A stretch of 46,263 nucleotides of DNA from Nanobdellota archaeon (GTDB taxonomy: Archaea; Nanobdellota; Nanobdellia; Woesearchaeales; GW2011-AR9): assembly GCA_030647325.1 (NCBI GenBank), contig JAUSJN010000011.1:1-46263 (forward strand), in the 5' to 3' direction. The position numbers were made by a program, and so were the translations under genes. Position 1 is the stretch's first letter. The number at the start of each line of letters is the position of its first letter. The notes beneath the pieces are model-generated. The model was given only the letters and a program-made list of their open reading frames with translations. It made no database searches and was not told the origin of the DNA. Below, in pieces: positions 24,687-34,588 of this stretch.

Positions 24687-24894
24687 TGTTTGTTTCTCCT
24701 GATTTGATACGCACAGAAAGTTTGTATTCTTTCTTAAAAAATTTTATCAATTCCAGATTTGCTTTGTTCTTTTCAGGAGCAGCTTTGAGGTATAATTTTA
24801 GTTTCCCACTTTCTTCTATTAATTCTGTCCGGCCAGCATGAGGGATGACTTTAATCTTTAATCTACCATTCTCAAGATGCTTACTGATGTCCAT
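24661..24894 (-). CDS. DUF167 (YggU) family protein
   Basis: GRLKIKVIPHAGRTELIEESGKLKLYLKAAPEKNKANLELIKFFKKEY. Confidence 0.88.
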   Translation of the reverse strand: MDISKHLENGRLKIKVIPHAGRTELIEESGKLKLYLKAAPEKNKANLELIKFFKKEYKLSVRIKSGETNREKVLECI

Positions 24895-25738
24895 GGATAA
24901 CAGCCTTGAACACATACATGCGCAGCCAGGCCAGGAAGAAAGCAGCCACTACCACATTTAACAAGGTAGAGTAGAGAGGATAGAAGATCAGCATCTTCTT
25001 GATGGGCAGCAGGATGACTGTCGCTATCAATGCGCTCACAGTGGCAAATAAGACTAACAACAATACTTTTTTCCATTGTTTTTTGAAAGCGCTGAACCCT
25101 GCTCCGACAGAATCCCAAGCTTTATACGACTTGACAAAATTATTGTAGATAAGGAAAATGATCACCATAAATAACACTACCACATAAAACAGCGCCGCTC
25201 CGTCCACCACTAAACGTATATTTTCCATCAGATTGCTGTGAGTAAGGTAAAAGACCGGCATAAGTTTTGGTGGAATATTCAGCAACAGCATCATAACTAT
25301 CTTTACGATCAAAAGCACACCTAAGAACAGCAGGAACGGAACAAACAAGGAAAGATTGAGCAGATTCCAGCGCCAGTAATTGTTGGCAGTCACTTTTTTC
25401 CCCTGCAGATAATTCCATATCCTGGCGTGAGAGTAGGAGAATAAGAACACTGAGCCGATAAGGAGGATGACCAATCCTGCCAATGAGGTGACAAGAAACC
25501 ATTTCAATGAAGTCAGGAATGGCGCTAACTGTTCCGGGTTTAAAGAAAGCATCATCTGCTGCAGTTCAGCAGTAGTACGGCCCTGCAATAATTCTAACGA
25601 GCGCCGCTGGGTGTAGGAAGAAAACCAGATGAAGGAGAAGATGATGAGAGAGAGAGAAGCAAGGTCTATCAGGAAAGTAGCAGCAAATCTTTTTTCCAGC
25701 TTGAATGAATCAAGATAATGTTGGATGTTTTTGTTCAT
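24881..25738 (-). CDS. Multi-pass membrane protein (285 aa)
   Basis: About six hydrophobic segments; follows the large surface-protein genes; overlaps the DUF167 start. Confidence 0.75.
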   Translation of the reverse strand: MNKNIQHYLDSFKLEKRFAATFLIDLASLSLIIFSFIWFSSYTQRRSLELLQGRTTAELQQMMLSLNPEQLAPFLTSLKWFLVTSLAGLVILLIGSVFLFSYSHARIWNYLQGKKVTANNYWRWNLLNLSLFVPFLLFLGVLLIVKIVMMLLLNIPPKLMPVFYLTHSNLMENIRLVVDGAALFYVVVLFMVIIFLIYNNFVKSYKAWDSVGAGFSAFKKQWKKVLLLVLFATVSALIATVILLPIKKMLIFYPLYSTLLNVVVAAFFLAWLRMYVFKAVIHGHQ

Positions 25739-25776
25739 GGTTGTTCAATGCGCAGTGCGGTATATAATAATTTCTC

Positions 25777-28269
25777 CTACCAGTCCGTATTCCTGCTTAC
25801 TTGCCCATGGCTGACCGTAACGCTGGCCGCTTCTTGTCCGGAACGCTCCCAGTTGACTTGGCCTACCTTAGAGATAAATCCGTCAATCTCATTACCCTCA
25901 TCGTCATAGCGGTCAAAACACACTTCTCCTATCGGTTCTCTGGCATCAGCAGCCCCAAAGGTCAATGCTCCGCCGATCACGCCGCCGGCAGAACCGGCAG
26001 TCAAAGGAGGTTGATTCCAGACGATACAGGCCCGGTCATACTCTTCAGTTGAATATTTGATGATGGCATCTCGGTCTCGATCACCATTCTGTAGCTGGAT
26101 GGGTGAGGCGACATTGCCATCGGAGTTGTACATCGGGACCGCACCTGGATAGAGGAAGATATTGAATGACACCGCGACACCATTTTCATCCACTAACGGG
26201 GTAAAAGTTTCATCTTGCGGAGCTGAGACGGCCCAGGTAACTTTATAGAAATATCCTTTCAACGGCTCTTTACTATCTGGATCATTATCGCGGTCCTGAT
26301 CTGCATAACAGAAATTTTCATCTATGCATACTTGCTTACTGTCGCAGATAAATAATTCTTCCGACTCCTCATCAGGATTCTTGTGACAAAGGATCGGCGA
26401 GGTTTCCGGCGAGCGTTCCATCTGGATAGACGCAATTGTCTGGTAAGTGCCAGAAGGGGTCTTTAATATCGCTTTTCCTTCTGGTTCAAGATCCTGCCAA
26501 TGATTAAATCCTACTTCACAGATGACTGAATTCCAGATATTTTCTCCTAATAACGGAGCGAAGGCAGCATCTTGCTGAGCACGCCAATTTCTGAAAAAGT
26601 CTGTCTCTCCAAATAAGAGATTGCTGATAGCCGGATATGATTTGAGATTATTAGTTATAGCGTAGATGGATTGGATAACTCCTCGTGCCGTCGCTGAATC
26701 ACCTTGAGAGGTCGATTCAATAGCTTCAAGTTTCGGCAGTATCTCAGGTTTACTCAAGAAGTCATCTGCCTGGACGGTTGCATCTTGGTCAGGACCATCC
26801 ACCAGTTCTTTGGTCGCCCATTTTCCATTCTCATCTTTATACATAAGCGCCTTATCTCCAGTTTGAAGAGTGACTTCATACAGGCCAGTATAGCCGATCG
26901 CTTGTCCCTTATCATTTAATTTTCTTTCAGCGAAAACACTTGTCCCGTCCGTAAGCTTGGTCCCTTCCTGATTTCCAGTAAGAGGGTTAAAGTATTCTAC
27001 CTCTTCTACATTCTCTGGTTTAGCACGATCCGCTCCCGTGGTTTTATATTCATAATCCACCAGATACCGCTGCCCAGACAAGGTAGCAGTCCCTCCTGTC
27101 GGCACCACACAGCCACCTTTTGTTCCACATCCAGATACGCCATCTTTGTAATAATCAACCTTGAGGTTTTCTTCCTCTCCGGTCTTGGTGTTAGTGCGCT
27201 GCATGGTTTCTTTTTCATAGTCAACGGCAGTGAAAACATCTTCTTCTAATTTCATAAATCCTGAAGGTCCTTCTTTTCCGGGCAATTGGATGCCCTCTTC
27301 AAGGTCGCCTAAACTGTCACTAATTTTTTGGTCTTTAGGGAAATTATATGATTTTTCTCCTACTTTCACTTTCCCATCAGGAGTTTGAGTTGCCAATATC
27401 TGGCCATCTCTAGCGATGGATGTCTCCAATAAACTTCCACCCTGAGCACGTTCTACTACCTGCACCCCAAATTCTTTGTCCTCATGGACGGTTATTACTC
27501 CTCCCGCACCACGCATGACCAGTGTGCCGTCCTCTCTGGTAAAAACTTCTTTCACTTTGAGAGTTTTCGCATATTGTCCATACGTATTTTTGCCAAGTAT
27601 AGATTCAAGATTAGATTTAGCTTGGGGTTGAATTTTTGCAGCCACTTCATTCTCTTTGAACTTTTTGAATGCTGCTGCTTCTGTTGCTTTTACTCCTGTG
27701 CCGTCGGCGTTAGTAATAAAAAATTCTCCTTTATCATTCTTGTAAACAGTCCCTGATTTTTTAAATTCAGCATCGGTTTCTTTAGTCCAGGTAGGAATAT
27801 CTACAAGCTGAGGCCCCTTAGTAACAACAACGTCCCCAAGATTGACATTTTGAGCTGCTACCGGCGGAGTAAATATCTTTCCTTGTGCATATGACGACGG
27901 AGCATCCGGCAGTCTCTCTAAAATAATTAGCGTTCCTGCTGGCTGTGCAGTAATTGTCTTTGGATCCTCCTGAGATTGGAGATACAGAAATCCATCAGCA
28001 TCTTTCAGAATTAAAACTCCCCCCACCGTCATTTTACCAGTATAAGTATAGGTTGGAGTTTTTCCCGCTTCTCCCACTAACGCGCTTCGATCAAACCAGG
28101 CTCTGCCTGCACGGGCTTCCTGGCTGCCGAAGAAGAACTGCCACACTGTACATCCTAACCCGCATTCTTCAGCAACAGTTTCTTGGTTATCTGTCTCCTG
28201 CGCCAACGCGAAGATAGAACTACACAAAAGGAAGAGTACAACGACACTCACTAGTTTTGCTGCTTTCAT
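25777..28269 (-). CDS. Large secreted protein (830 aa), Cys-containing
   Basis: Signal peptide MKAAKLVSVVVLFLLCSSIFALAQ; 4-nt overlap with the upstream gene. Confidence 0.8.
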   Translation of the reverse strand: MKAAKLVSVVVLFLLCSSIFALAQETDNQETVAEECGLGCTVWQFFFGSQEARAGRAWFDRSALVGEAGKTPTYTYTGKMTVGGVLILKDADGFLYLQSQEDPKTITAQPAGTLIILERLPDAPSSYAQGKIFTPPVAAQNVNLGDVVVTKGPQLVDIPTWTKETDAEFKKSGTVYKNDKGEFFITNADGTGVKATEAAAFKKFKENEVAAKIQPQAKSNLESILGKNTYGQYAKTLKVKEVFTREDGTLVMRGAGGVITVHEDKEFGVQVVERAQGGSLLETSIARDGQILATQTPDGKVKVGEKSYNFPKDQKISDSLGDLEEGIQLPGKEGPSGFMKLEEDVFTAVDYEKETMQRTNTKTGEEENLKVDYYKDGVSGCGTKGGCVVPTGGTATLSGQRYLVDYEYKTTGADRAKPENVEEVEYFNPLTGNQEGTKLTDGTSVFAERKLNDKGQAIGYTGLYEVTLQTGDKALMYKDENGKWATKELVDGPDQDATVQADDFLSKPEILPKLEAIESTSQGDSATARGVIQSIYAITNNLKSYPAISNLLFGETDFFRNWRAQQDAAFAPLLGENIWNSVICEVGFNHWQDLEPEGKAILKTPSGTYQTIASIQMERSPETSPILCHKNPDEESEELFICDSKQVCIDENFCYADQDRDNDPDSKEPLKGYFYKVTWAVSAPQDETFTPLVDENGVAVSFNIFLYPGAVPMYNSDGNVASPIQLQNGDRDRDAIIKYSTEEYDRACIVWNQPPLTAGSAGGVIGGALTFGAADAREPIGEVCFDRYDDEGNEIDGFISKVGQVNWERSGQEAASVTVSHGQVSRNTDW

Positions 28270-31200
28270 ATCACATCCTCACCGACCGCATCACAGTAAT
28301 TCAATCCGCCATTGCTGAAATCTTCTATGACCGTAGTCAGGAAGCCAACGATATTTTCCAAGGTGTCGAAAATTTTCCAAATATAATTTGCTATCGTACA
28401 TCCCCCTGAAAGAGTACCACTAATACTGCAGGAAATACCGCAGCCGACAACGGTTAAGGTATGAGCTATGGCAAAAGGATCAGCAAATGCTCTAGCTAGC
28501 CCGCCGATCACTTGATCCCAGAACTGGGAGAAAGGAATGATGTACCACAATTCTCCGACCACATATTTACACACTAATAAGTCTTCTAATTCTTCACACA
28601 TGGCGATAGTAGCTAATCCGGAACGTACATCGTTCTCCAGACACATTATTTTACGGCATTTAATCTGCCGGAATTGGTCAAGATTCTTGATTATTCCAGG
28701 TACACATAATCCGGCAAAGGAAAGGAATAAGTTGTCTCTGATATCTCGTGCTGGGAATACTTCTTTTTCACCTAATGGATCGCCTGGCGCTTTCAGCAAT
28801 TCTACTTTATAGATCTCCAGAATAAAAGACTGCCATTCACCGTACCAGCCTAGATTCGTGCCTGGACGGCAGGATAAGACTTGAATTATCTGATCAAAAA
28901 TACTGCCTCCTTCATCAGCTGCTTTTGAACCACCAGTCATTCCAAAACAAAAAGCTACCTGCTCTGCTTTACCGCCATACGGGTTTGCCTGAAGTGCGTC
29001 ACCGGCAGATTTTGCAGTTTCAAATAACCTGACAACCCCAGTAATAATATTATAGATCTGGATCAGATAATCAGCCCATTTCAATATCTCTGCCAGTACG
29101 CCGATAATATCCCAGACAGTACTGATATCATCTCGGGCATCTTGTAATACTTGATCTAAACTTTCATCCTGCGCACCTAATTCAGAAAAGGCAAATGGTA
29201 CGATAACCGTGACTTGCTGCACTTCGGCTGCTCTTACCGCATTCTTACCTACTTGAGAAAATATCTTGAAGGTACAGAGATATTCAACTTCTTGTTTGAC
29301 AAATTGAGTCTCTTGATTCTGTCCGATCTGGAATAATTCCCGGCCATTGAAAGGTTCAAACTCAATGATCACATTCGGAGAAGGCGCATAATCACCTATA
29401 GCAGAGACACCGCCATATAATATCGCCCTGCTGATCACCGGAGCATTTACTGTTGGTTGATCGGCGTCAGCTTCTGGAATCGCGCAATTGACTAACTGGA
29501 TATCCAATGCTTTTACATCACTTACGTCAGCGCTCAGTAACATCTTAAACGGCAACCGAGTATAGGTCAATGGTGTGGTATCCAAATCAATAAATGCGCC
29601 TTCACCACCAAGAGGAGTTACTTTCTTCACTTCCCAGAAATCCGGATTTTCTTCGGTGGTCAAACCTAGTAGATCAATAGTGATAGTCGCTCCTTCCTCA
29701 CCGCTTCTAAATCTTTTGAGATTTTGAGGCTCATCTTCCGGCAAAGGCCAGCTTACTGCATCATTCCCGGCCGTGTCTTGCACCTGGACATCTACTTCAA
29801 GGCCGGATTCTGGACCGCTCTTGATAGGATCGGTCTCCAATTCACATTCCCATCGTCCTTCAGCTCTGATACAATCGTCTTCGGTAAAGATGACCCAGCC
29901 GTCTTCATCAATAAAGTCATTAGCCGGATAGGTGTTCTCGGCATCTAATAACAAGTCCTGCACATTGACTAATACGCGCACACCGCCGGCTTCAGACACG
30001 CGCACTACTAATTTAAACCGGTCATTGCTCTGGAAATAATCCTTATCGCCTACTTCAGAGACACCAAAGACTTCTATTTCCTCAACCTTAGGTCCGGTGT
30101 TATCTACTACAAATTCAGATTCAGGAGCAAGACCTTCATTGCCGACATTGTCCCGGAACCGAGACAAGCCAAGTGTTAATACTCCTTCATTGACCTCTTC
30201 ATCAACATCCCAATAGCATTCCAGAATTCCGTTCTCTTCCTCACAGGCAGTCGGTTCAGCAAGATTGCTCAATCCAAATCCAGCTAAATTTGCCCGGATA
30301 CCGTCTTTGCTTATGCCAGCGCCCTGATCTTCAGTCCGTAAAATAATCTTATTCTCTCCGCTCTTCACATAACTTTTTCCTTCAAACTGTCTGACCGTGC
30401 CGAAGAATTTGATAGTCGGCGCGGAATTGTCAACTACAAATGATGAAGACAAACTTTTTTCTGCTGCGTTGCCTTTCTCATCAGTTACTTTCACCAATAC
30501 GCTGACGGTTCCGGCAGGATTGACGTTGACATTATTCCAAGCACAATGCCAGAGGTCATCAACATCAGCATCTGCCTCACAAGCGGCTTGATCACCGTCA
30601 AGATCCGCCTGCTGAGAATACCCGGTTACGGTAGGAACGCTTTTCTCTATCACATCAACCTGTATATCGGTGGAAGAGGCAAATTGCCCGATGAATTGCC
30701 CATACTTAGTAAAGTTCAGTTCATTTCCGATGAGCGGTTTGACAAAATCAGCAAAGAATGATACCGAAGGACTGAACGAGACATGCCCTAAATTATCTTC
30801 AGCACGGACTTTTAGCCTCTTGCTGCCTTCGCCAGTCATGGTGGCTTGCAAGATCCCTTCGTATCCTGCATCACTGAGGTAACTGAAGGTCTCTGTTCCG
30901 GCAGGCAGATCAATCGTCTGCAAAACCGTTCCAGTATCGCCATCAATAATATCAATCTTCTTCAATCCTGCAGAAGGTACGCCGCTTTTTTTATCATTGA
31001 CCGTGAAATCTATCTTCACTTTTCCGTCCTGAGCTTGGCTTGCTTTTCCCGGAGAGAAGAATACCTGCGGAGCGGAACCATCTGCTTTGATCACATCACC
31101 AGAGGAAGCGGATTCAAGCTTCAAGGCTAGATTCATAAATGAATAGATGACCTGGAAAGCATATTCTCCTTCTTGGATGCCATCGGTAAGCGGGCTGATA

Positions 31201-31508
31201 TATTTACATAATACTCCCAAGGTGCTTGGTGAACAGGAAGTGAAAGAAGCTTGATTATCCCCAATCTTGATCTTGACATCTTCCGGCTTGACGCTGCTAT
31301 TGGTCCCTGCGCCAGAGATCAGCGCTTCGACCGTCCAGACATCGCCCTGCGCATCGACGTGCTGCGGAATTTCTGCTTCGCCTTGATTTTTTGTAATCTG
31401 CACTGACGCGGCAAGAGCACTGGCAGAATACACCGGCATGGTCAAGACTAGCATAACCATAAACAAGCCGACCATGCTCCAGATGCTTTTCACGTTTTGT
31501 TTTTTCAT
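28266..31508 (-). CDS. Large secreted protein (1080 aa) with Ig/cadherin-like repeats and Cys-rich C-terminal module
   Basis: Signal peptide; repeated D(N/T)(S/T)GP/SAP segments (VDNSAPTIKFFG, VDNTGPKVEEIEV); C-terminal VVGCGISCSISGTLSGGCTIANY. Confidence 0.8.
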   Translation of the reverse strand: MKKQNVKSIWSMVGLFMVMLVLTMPVYSASALAASVQITKNQGEAEIPQHVDAQGDVWTVEALISGAGTNSSVKPEDVKIKIGDNQASFTSCSPSTLGVLCKYISPLTDGIQEGEYAFQVIYSFMNLALKLESASSGDVIKADGSAPQVFFSPGKASQAQDGKVKIDFTVNDKKSGVPSAGLKKIDIIDGDTGTVLQTIDLPAGTETFSYLSDAGYEGILQATMTGEGSKRLKVRAEDNLGHVSFSPSVSFFADFVKPLIGNELNFTKYGQFIGQFASSTDIQVDVIEKSVPTVTGYSQQADLDGDQAACEADADVDDLWHCAWNNVNVNPAGTVSVLVKVTDEKGNAAEKSLSSSFVVDNSAPTIKFFGTVRQFEGKSYVKSGENKIILRTEDQGAGISKDGIRANLAGFGLSNLAEPTACEEENGILECYWDVDEEVNEGVLTLGLSRFRDNVGNEGLAPESEFVVDNTGPKVEEIEVFGVSEVGDKDYFQSNDRFKLVVRVSEAGGVRVLVNVQDLLLDAENTYPANDFIDEDGWVIFTEDDCIRAEGRWECELETDPIKSGPESGLEVDVQVQDTAGNDAVSWPLPEDEPQNLKRFRSGEEGATITIDLLGLTTEENPDFWEVKKVTPLGGEGAFIDLDTTPLTYTRLPFKMLLSADVSDVKALDIQLVNCAIPEADADQPTVNAPVISRAILYGGVSAIGDYAPSPNVIIEFEPFNGRELFQIGQNQETQFVKQEVEYLCTFKIFSQVGKNAVRAAEVQQVTVIVPFAFSELGAQDESLDQVLQDARDDISTVWDIIGVLAEILKWADYLIQIYNIITGVVRLFETAKSAGDALQANPYGGKAEQVAFCFGMTGGSKAADEGGSIFDQIIQVLSCRPGTNLGWYGEWQSFILEIYKVELLKAPGDPLGEKEVFPARDIRDNLFLSFAGLCVPGIIKNLDQFRQIKCRKIMCLENDVRSGLATIAMCEELEDLLVCKYVVGELWYIIPFSQFWDQVIGGLARAFADPFAIAHTLTVVGCGISCSISGTLSGGCTIANYIWKIFDTLENIVGFLTTVIEDFSNGGLNYCDAVGEDVI

Positions 31509-31536
31509 GATTTATTTTTAGTTTATGTATTTATCA

Positions 31537-33924
31537 TCATTCAAATAGCGGTTCTAATTGCGGCCGTAATTGCTGCGAGAGGTTTCCCAGTTCAGCCATC
31601 ACATTCAGATCTTCCAGGATGCGTACATGTTCCAGTTCCGGAACCCCTTCCAAGTTGAAGGTCAAGACATTGAAGATTATGGTATCAGTACTGTAGGCTT
31701 GTTCAGGAGTGATGGTCAGATAACTCTTGGGCTGATCCCATTGCAATCTTCCCAGCAATAATTCATCCAATACCTGCTCTTCGTAGATGAAACAGGTTTC
31801 TGGAATAGGTATGGGTAGGAACAATCCACCGGTACACCGTTCTTCTTCAGGAATAGTCAATGATGTTGAACTCGTTATCAAGGCAGTCACTTCGTACACG
31901 CCTGGAACTAATTCTAATGACGCAGTTCCATCTCCAGTTACTGTTGCAGCAGAGGAAAATTCTTCACTATATACTCCAGGAACAGTATCGGAAACACGCT
32001 TCAGCATCACTATGGCAGTCTCTTCTTCGCCAAGCGGCTTGGCAAGATTCAGGAACGACCAGCTGTGCTGTTTATCCAAAGCTTCCGGAGAATAGGTAAC
32101 CACGGGACTTCCAGACGCAGCGAATAATCCTTGGGTGAAACATTCTTTATCCTTTCCATCTTCGTCAGCGATACATTTTTCTAAACTTTTCTTGCGCACC
32201 GACATGTTCACGAATACTTTTTTGTGTAAAGGAACTACTAATTCAGGAGCGCCGGCCACTGCATAGCCGATAGTGCCGGAAGTCTCTTTGAATCTATAGG
32301 TATCGACAGGATAAAAATTAGTCAGATATTCATCTTTCACAAAGGAAGCGACTCCGCCGTATACGGCAGGATATTTGCTTTCAAAAGTACCTTGATGATT
32401 AGTGCTTCCCATAGCGCAATCGTCTTGTTCAGGGATAGAAAATCCAATCTGTACCGCTTCTAATGGTTCAAGGTTGCTACTGTCTACGACCACAGTTTTT
32501 ACTAATTGAGTGTTGCGCTTTTTAGGATCGCAGACCATGCTTTTCTGTTCCAAGGCGATGGGCGCAGGCTGCACATAGCCTTCCACGGGGACTTGGTTGT
32601 TGCGCAGATTTGCTTCCAGGGCAAAGGCAAAGGTAAATCCTCGGCCTTCCAAAGCGTTTGGATCACGCAAGGTGATCAAAACTGGATAACTGATATCATA
32701 GGTAGAATAATAACGCTGGATATCTAAGGGAATTTTTGGCAGCGGAGGCACCATAGGACCATAGAAAATGCTCGGTTCAATGTTACCGCCCTTATCATTC
32801 ATGTCAAAATAAGTATTCCAGCCGAAGTAATCAAAGTTCACTTCCATCCCTGATGCTGCATCCAAAGGCAGGATCATGTTATCATAATGTTTCTGGTAGA
32901 GATCACGCAAGTCTAGAGAGACTCCTTCTTGCTGCGGATATTCAAAACGGTAAAAGTTAGTGCTTCCTAAATAGCGCAGCAAAGGAACGCTGGAAGTCAG
33001 TAAATTTTCTGTCTTTAATTTTACATCTGACTCGGCCCAAATCACCGGTACGGGAGAGTTGAAAGTCATCTGTTCCATGGGCGGCAGGCGGTTGTAATCC
33101 ACGCCGGCATAGGCAGTCAATAGATCCAGTGCCTGCAACTCCAAGAAACTGTGATTTTTTTCTACGGCAGTAAGTTCTGCAGCAGCAGCATACATCTGTT
33201 TCAGGCGGATAGGGACAGGGACATAAAACTGGTTCATCTCGATCTCCGCATCGCCCTTACCAGCTTCCAGATCCATCTTCAGCCAGAAATTGACGCTTTG
33301 ATCAGCGACAGTCACTTTTATCTCTTTCAGATCTTCTGAACCTTCCTGCAGAGCAGGAGCATTCACCACAAACCCTTCCGCTGCAAAAGCTGCATAATCA
33401 TCAAGGCATTCAGCGATATTTTCTTCTGTAAATCTGGATAGTTGGGTTTCAATACTCAACTCGGGATCATCTACAGCATATAAAGCAGGTTTTTTAGAAG
33501 CATAGGAGATCTGCGGATTTTCATTGGGCAGGACATTGTAATACCAGTAGGGAACTTTGATCGGTTCAAGATCGACACCATCAGCATTGGTCGGATCATT
33601 GACAGAATAAGTTCCAGCCAATTCCGGATAGATGTAGCCGCCTTGCTGGCCGAGAACTAACAGGCCGCGCCTTCCTACCTGAGCTAGACAGTTTTCGGTG
33701 TATGTTTGGAGTGGCTGGAATTCCTGCGGGACGGCAGCGATGATAGGTGCGCCTGCTGCGGTCAATTCTTCTTTGGTAACCACTTTGGTGATGTAAAGGA
33801 TACCGGCGAAAGCAAATACTATGAGCACCCCGATGATGATAAAAATAGTGACCTGCCCTTGTTTAGAAGGGAGATTATACAGACTACTAAAATTACTACT
33901 AGAACTACCTCTTTTTTGCTTCAT
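31537..33924 (-). CDS. Large surface protein (795 aa) with pilin-like N-terminus
   Basis: SKQGQVTIFIIIGVLIVFAFAGILYI: polar stretch plus 20-aa hydrophobic helix. Confidence 0.8.
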   Translation of the reverse strand: MKQKRGSSSSNFSSLYNLPSKQGQVTIFIIIGVLIVFAFAGILYITKVVTKEELTAAGAPIIAAVPQEFQPLQTYTENCLAQVGRRGLLVLGQQGGYIYPELAGTYSVNDPTNADGVDLEPIKVPYWYYNVLPNENPQISYASKKPALYAVDDPELSIETQLSRFTEENIAECLDDYAAFAAEGFVVNAPALQEGSEDLKEIKVTVADQSVNFWLKMDLEAGKGDAEIEMNQFYVPVPIRLKQMYAAAAELTAVEKNHSFLELQALDLLTAYAGVDYNRLPPMEQMTFNSPVPVIWAESDVKLKTENLLTSSVPLLRYLGSTNFYRFEYPQQEGVSLDLRDLYQKHYDNMILPLDAASGMEVNFDYFGWNTYFDMNDKGGNIEPSIFYGPMVPPLPKIPLDIQRYYSTYDISYPVLITLRDPNALEGRGFTFAFALEANLRNNQVPVEGYVQPAPIALEQKSMVCDPKKRNTQLVKTVVVDSSNLEPLEAVQIGFSIPEQDDCAMGSTNHQGTFESKYPAVYGGVASFVKDEYLTNFYPVDTYRFKETSGTIGYAVAGAPELVVPLHKKVFVNMSVRKKSLEKCIADEDGKDKECFTQGLFAASGSPVVTYSPEALDKQHSWSFLNLAKPLGEEETAIVMLKRVSDTVPGVYSEEFSSAATVTGDGTASLELVPGVYEVTALITSSTSLTIPEEERCTGGLFLPIPIPETCFIYEEQVLDELLLGRLQWDQPKSYLTITPEQAYSTDTIIFNVLTFNLEGVPELEHVRILEDLNVMAELGNLSQQLRPQLEPLFE

Positions 33925-33992
33925 TCTATCAACCGTGAGTAAAGAATAATAATATATAAAGGTTACTGAGAAGCAGCCTCTAGGTTTTGAGC

Positions 33993-34487
33993 TTATTTAT
34001 TATGATAAGTTGCTACTACTTTACCATCACGGAGCTTTTCTATTTTAGAAGGATGTTCAACTGGTCTGTACTCACGTCCTACCCAATGGGAAAGGGGGTT
34101 ATGATGAAGATCTACTTCAAAACTTTTTTCATATTCTTCCTGGCCCTTGAGGATATAAGCGCGGATAGTATCTCCTGCTTCAAGATGAGGCCAGCCGTTG
34201 AAATTCAGTCTTTCCACCTGATTTTTACTTTTTACTTTTATTTCAGTTTGATACGTATGACCACCACCATATGAAGGAGAACTTCCTCCGATAACCATTT
34301 CTGAATCAGGAGTGAACGAAGTTGAACCCTGATAACCATTAACTTCCAGAACAGTACATTCTAAGCCTACAGTCAATTCTTCTTTGGTTTTTGCTCGTGC
34401 CCGCAAGTCTTGGTTTTGTTTTTCCGTTTCATGTCTGGCACTTTCAAATAGATCGTCAACGCTAACACCTTCTAATGGGTCTGTCAT
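33993..34487 (-). CDS. Hypothetical protein (164 aa)
   Basis: ORF with upstream TATA-like region; no recognised domain. Confidence 0.6.
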   Translation of the reverse strand: MTDPLEGVSVDDLFESARHETEKQNQDLRARAKTKEELTVGLECTVLEVNGYQGSTSFTPDSEMVIGGSSPSYGGGHTYQTEIKVKSKNQVERLNFNGWPHLEAGDTIRAYILKGQEEYEKSFEVDLHHNPLSHWVGREYRPVEHPSKIEKLRDGKVVATYHNK

Positions 34488-34588
34488 AATATACCTGTTT
34501 AAAAAAAAGGTTTAAATTATTTGTTGTAGTTGAGTATATACAAATGGCTTAAATTTTCGAAGAGAATTTATGTTCTTAGGCATATAAT

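Noticed and set aside
25777-33924. Surface-protein operon as a type IV pilus or archaellum locus
   Set aside because: No secretion ATPase or PilC/FlaJ-like gene is adjacent and the proteins are far larger than pilins; only the N-terminal helix is pilin-like
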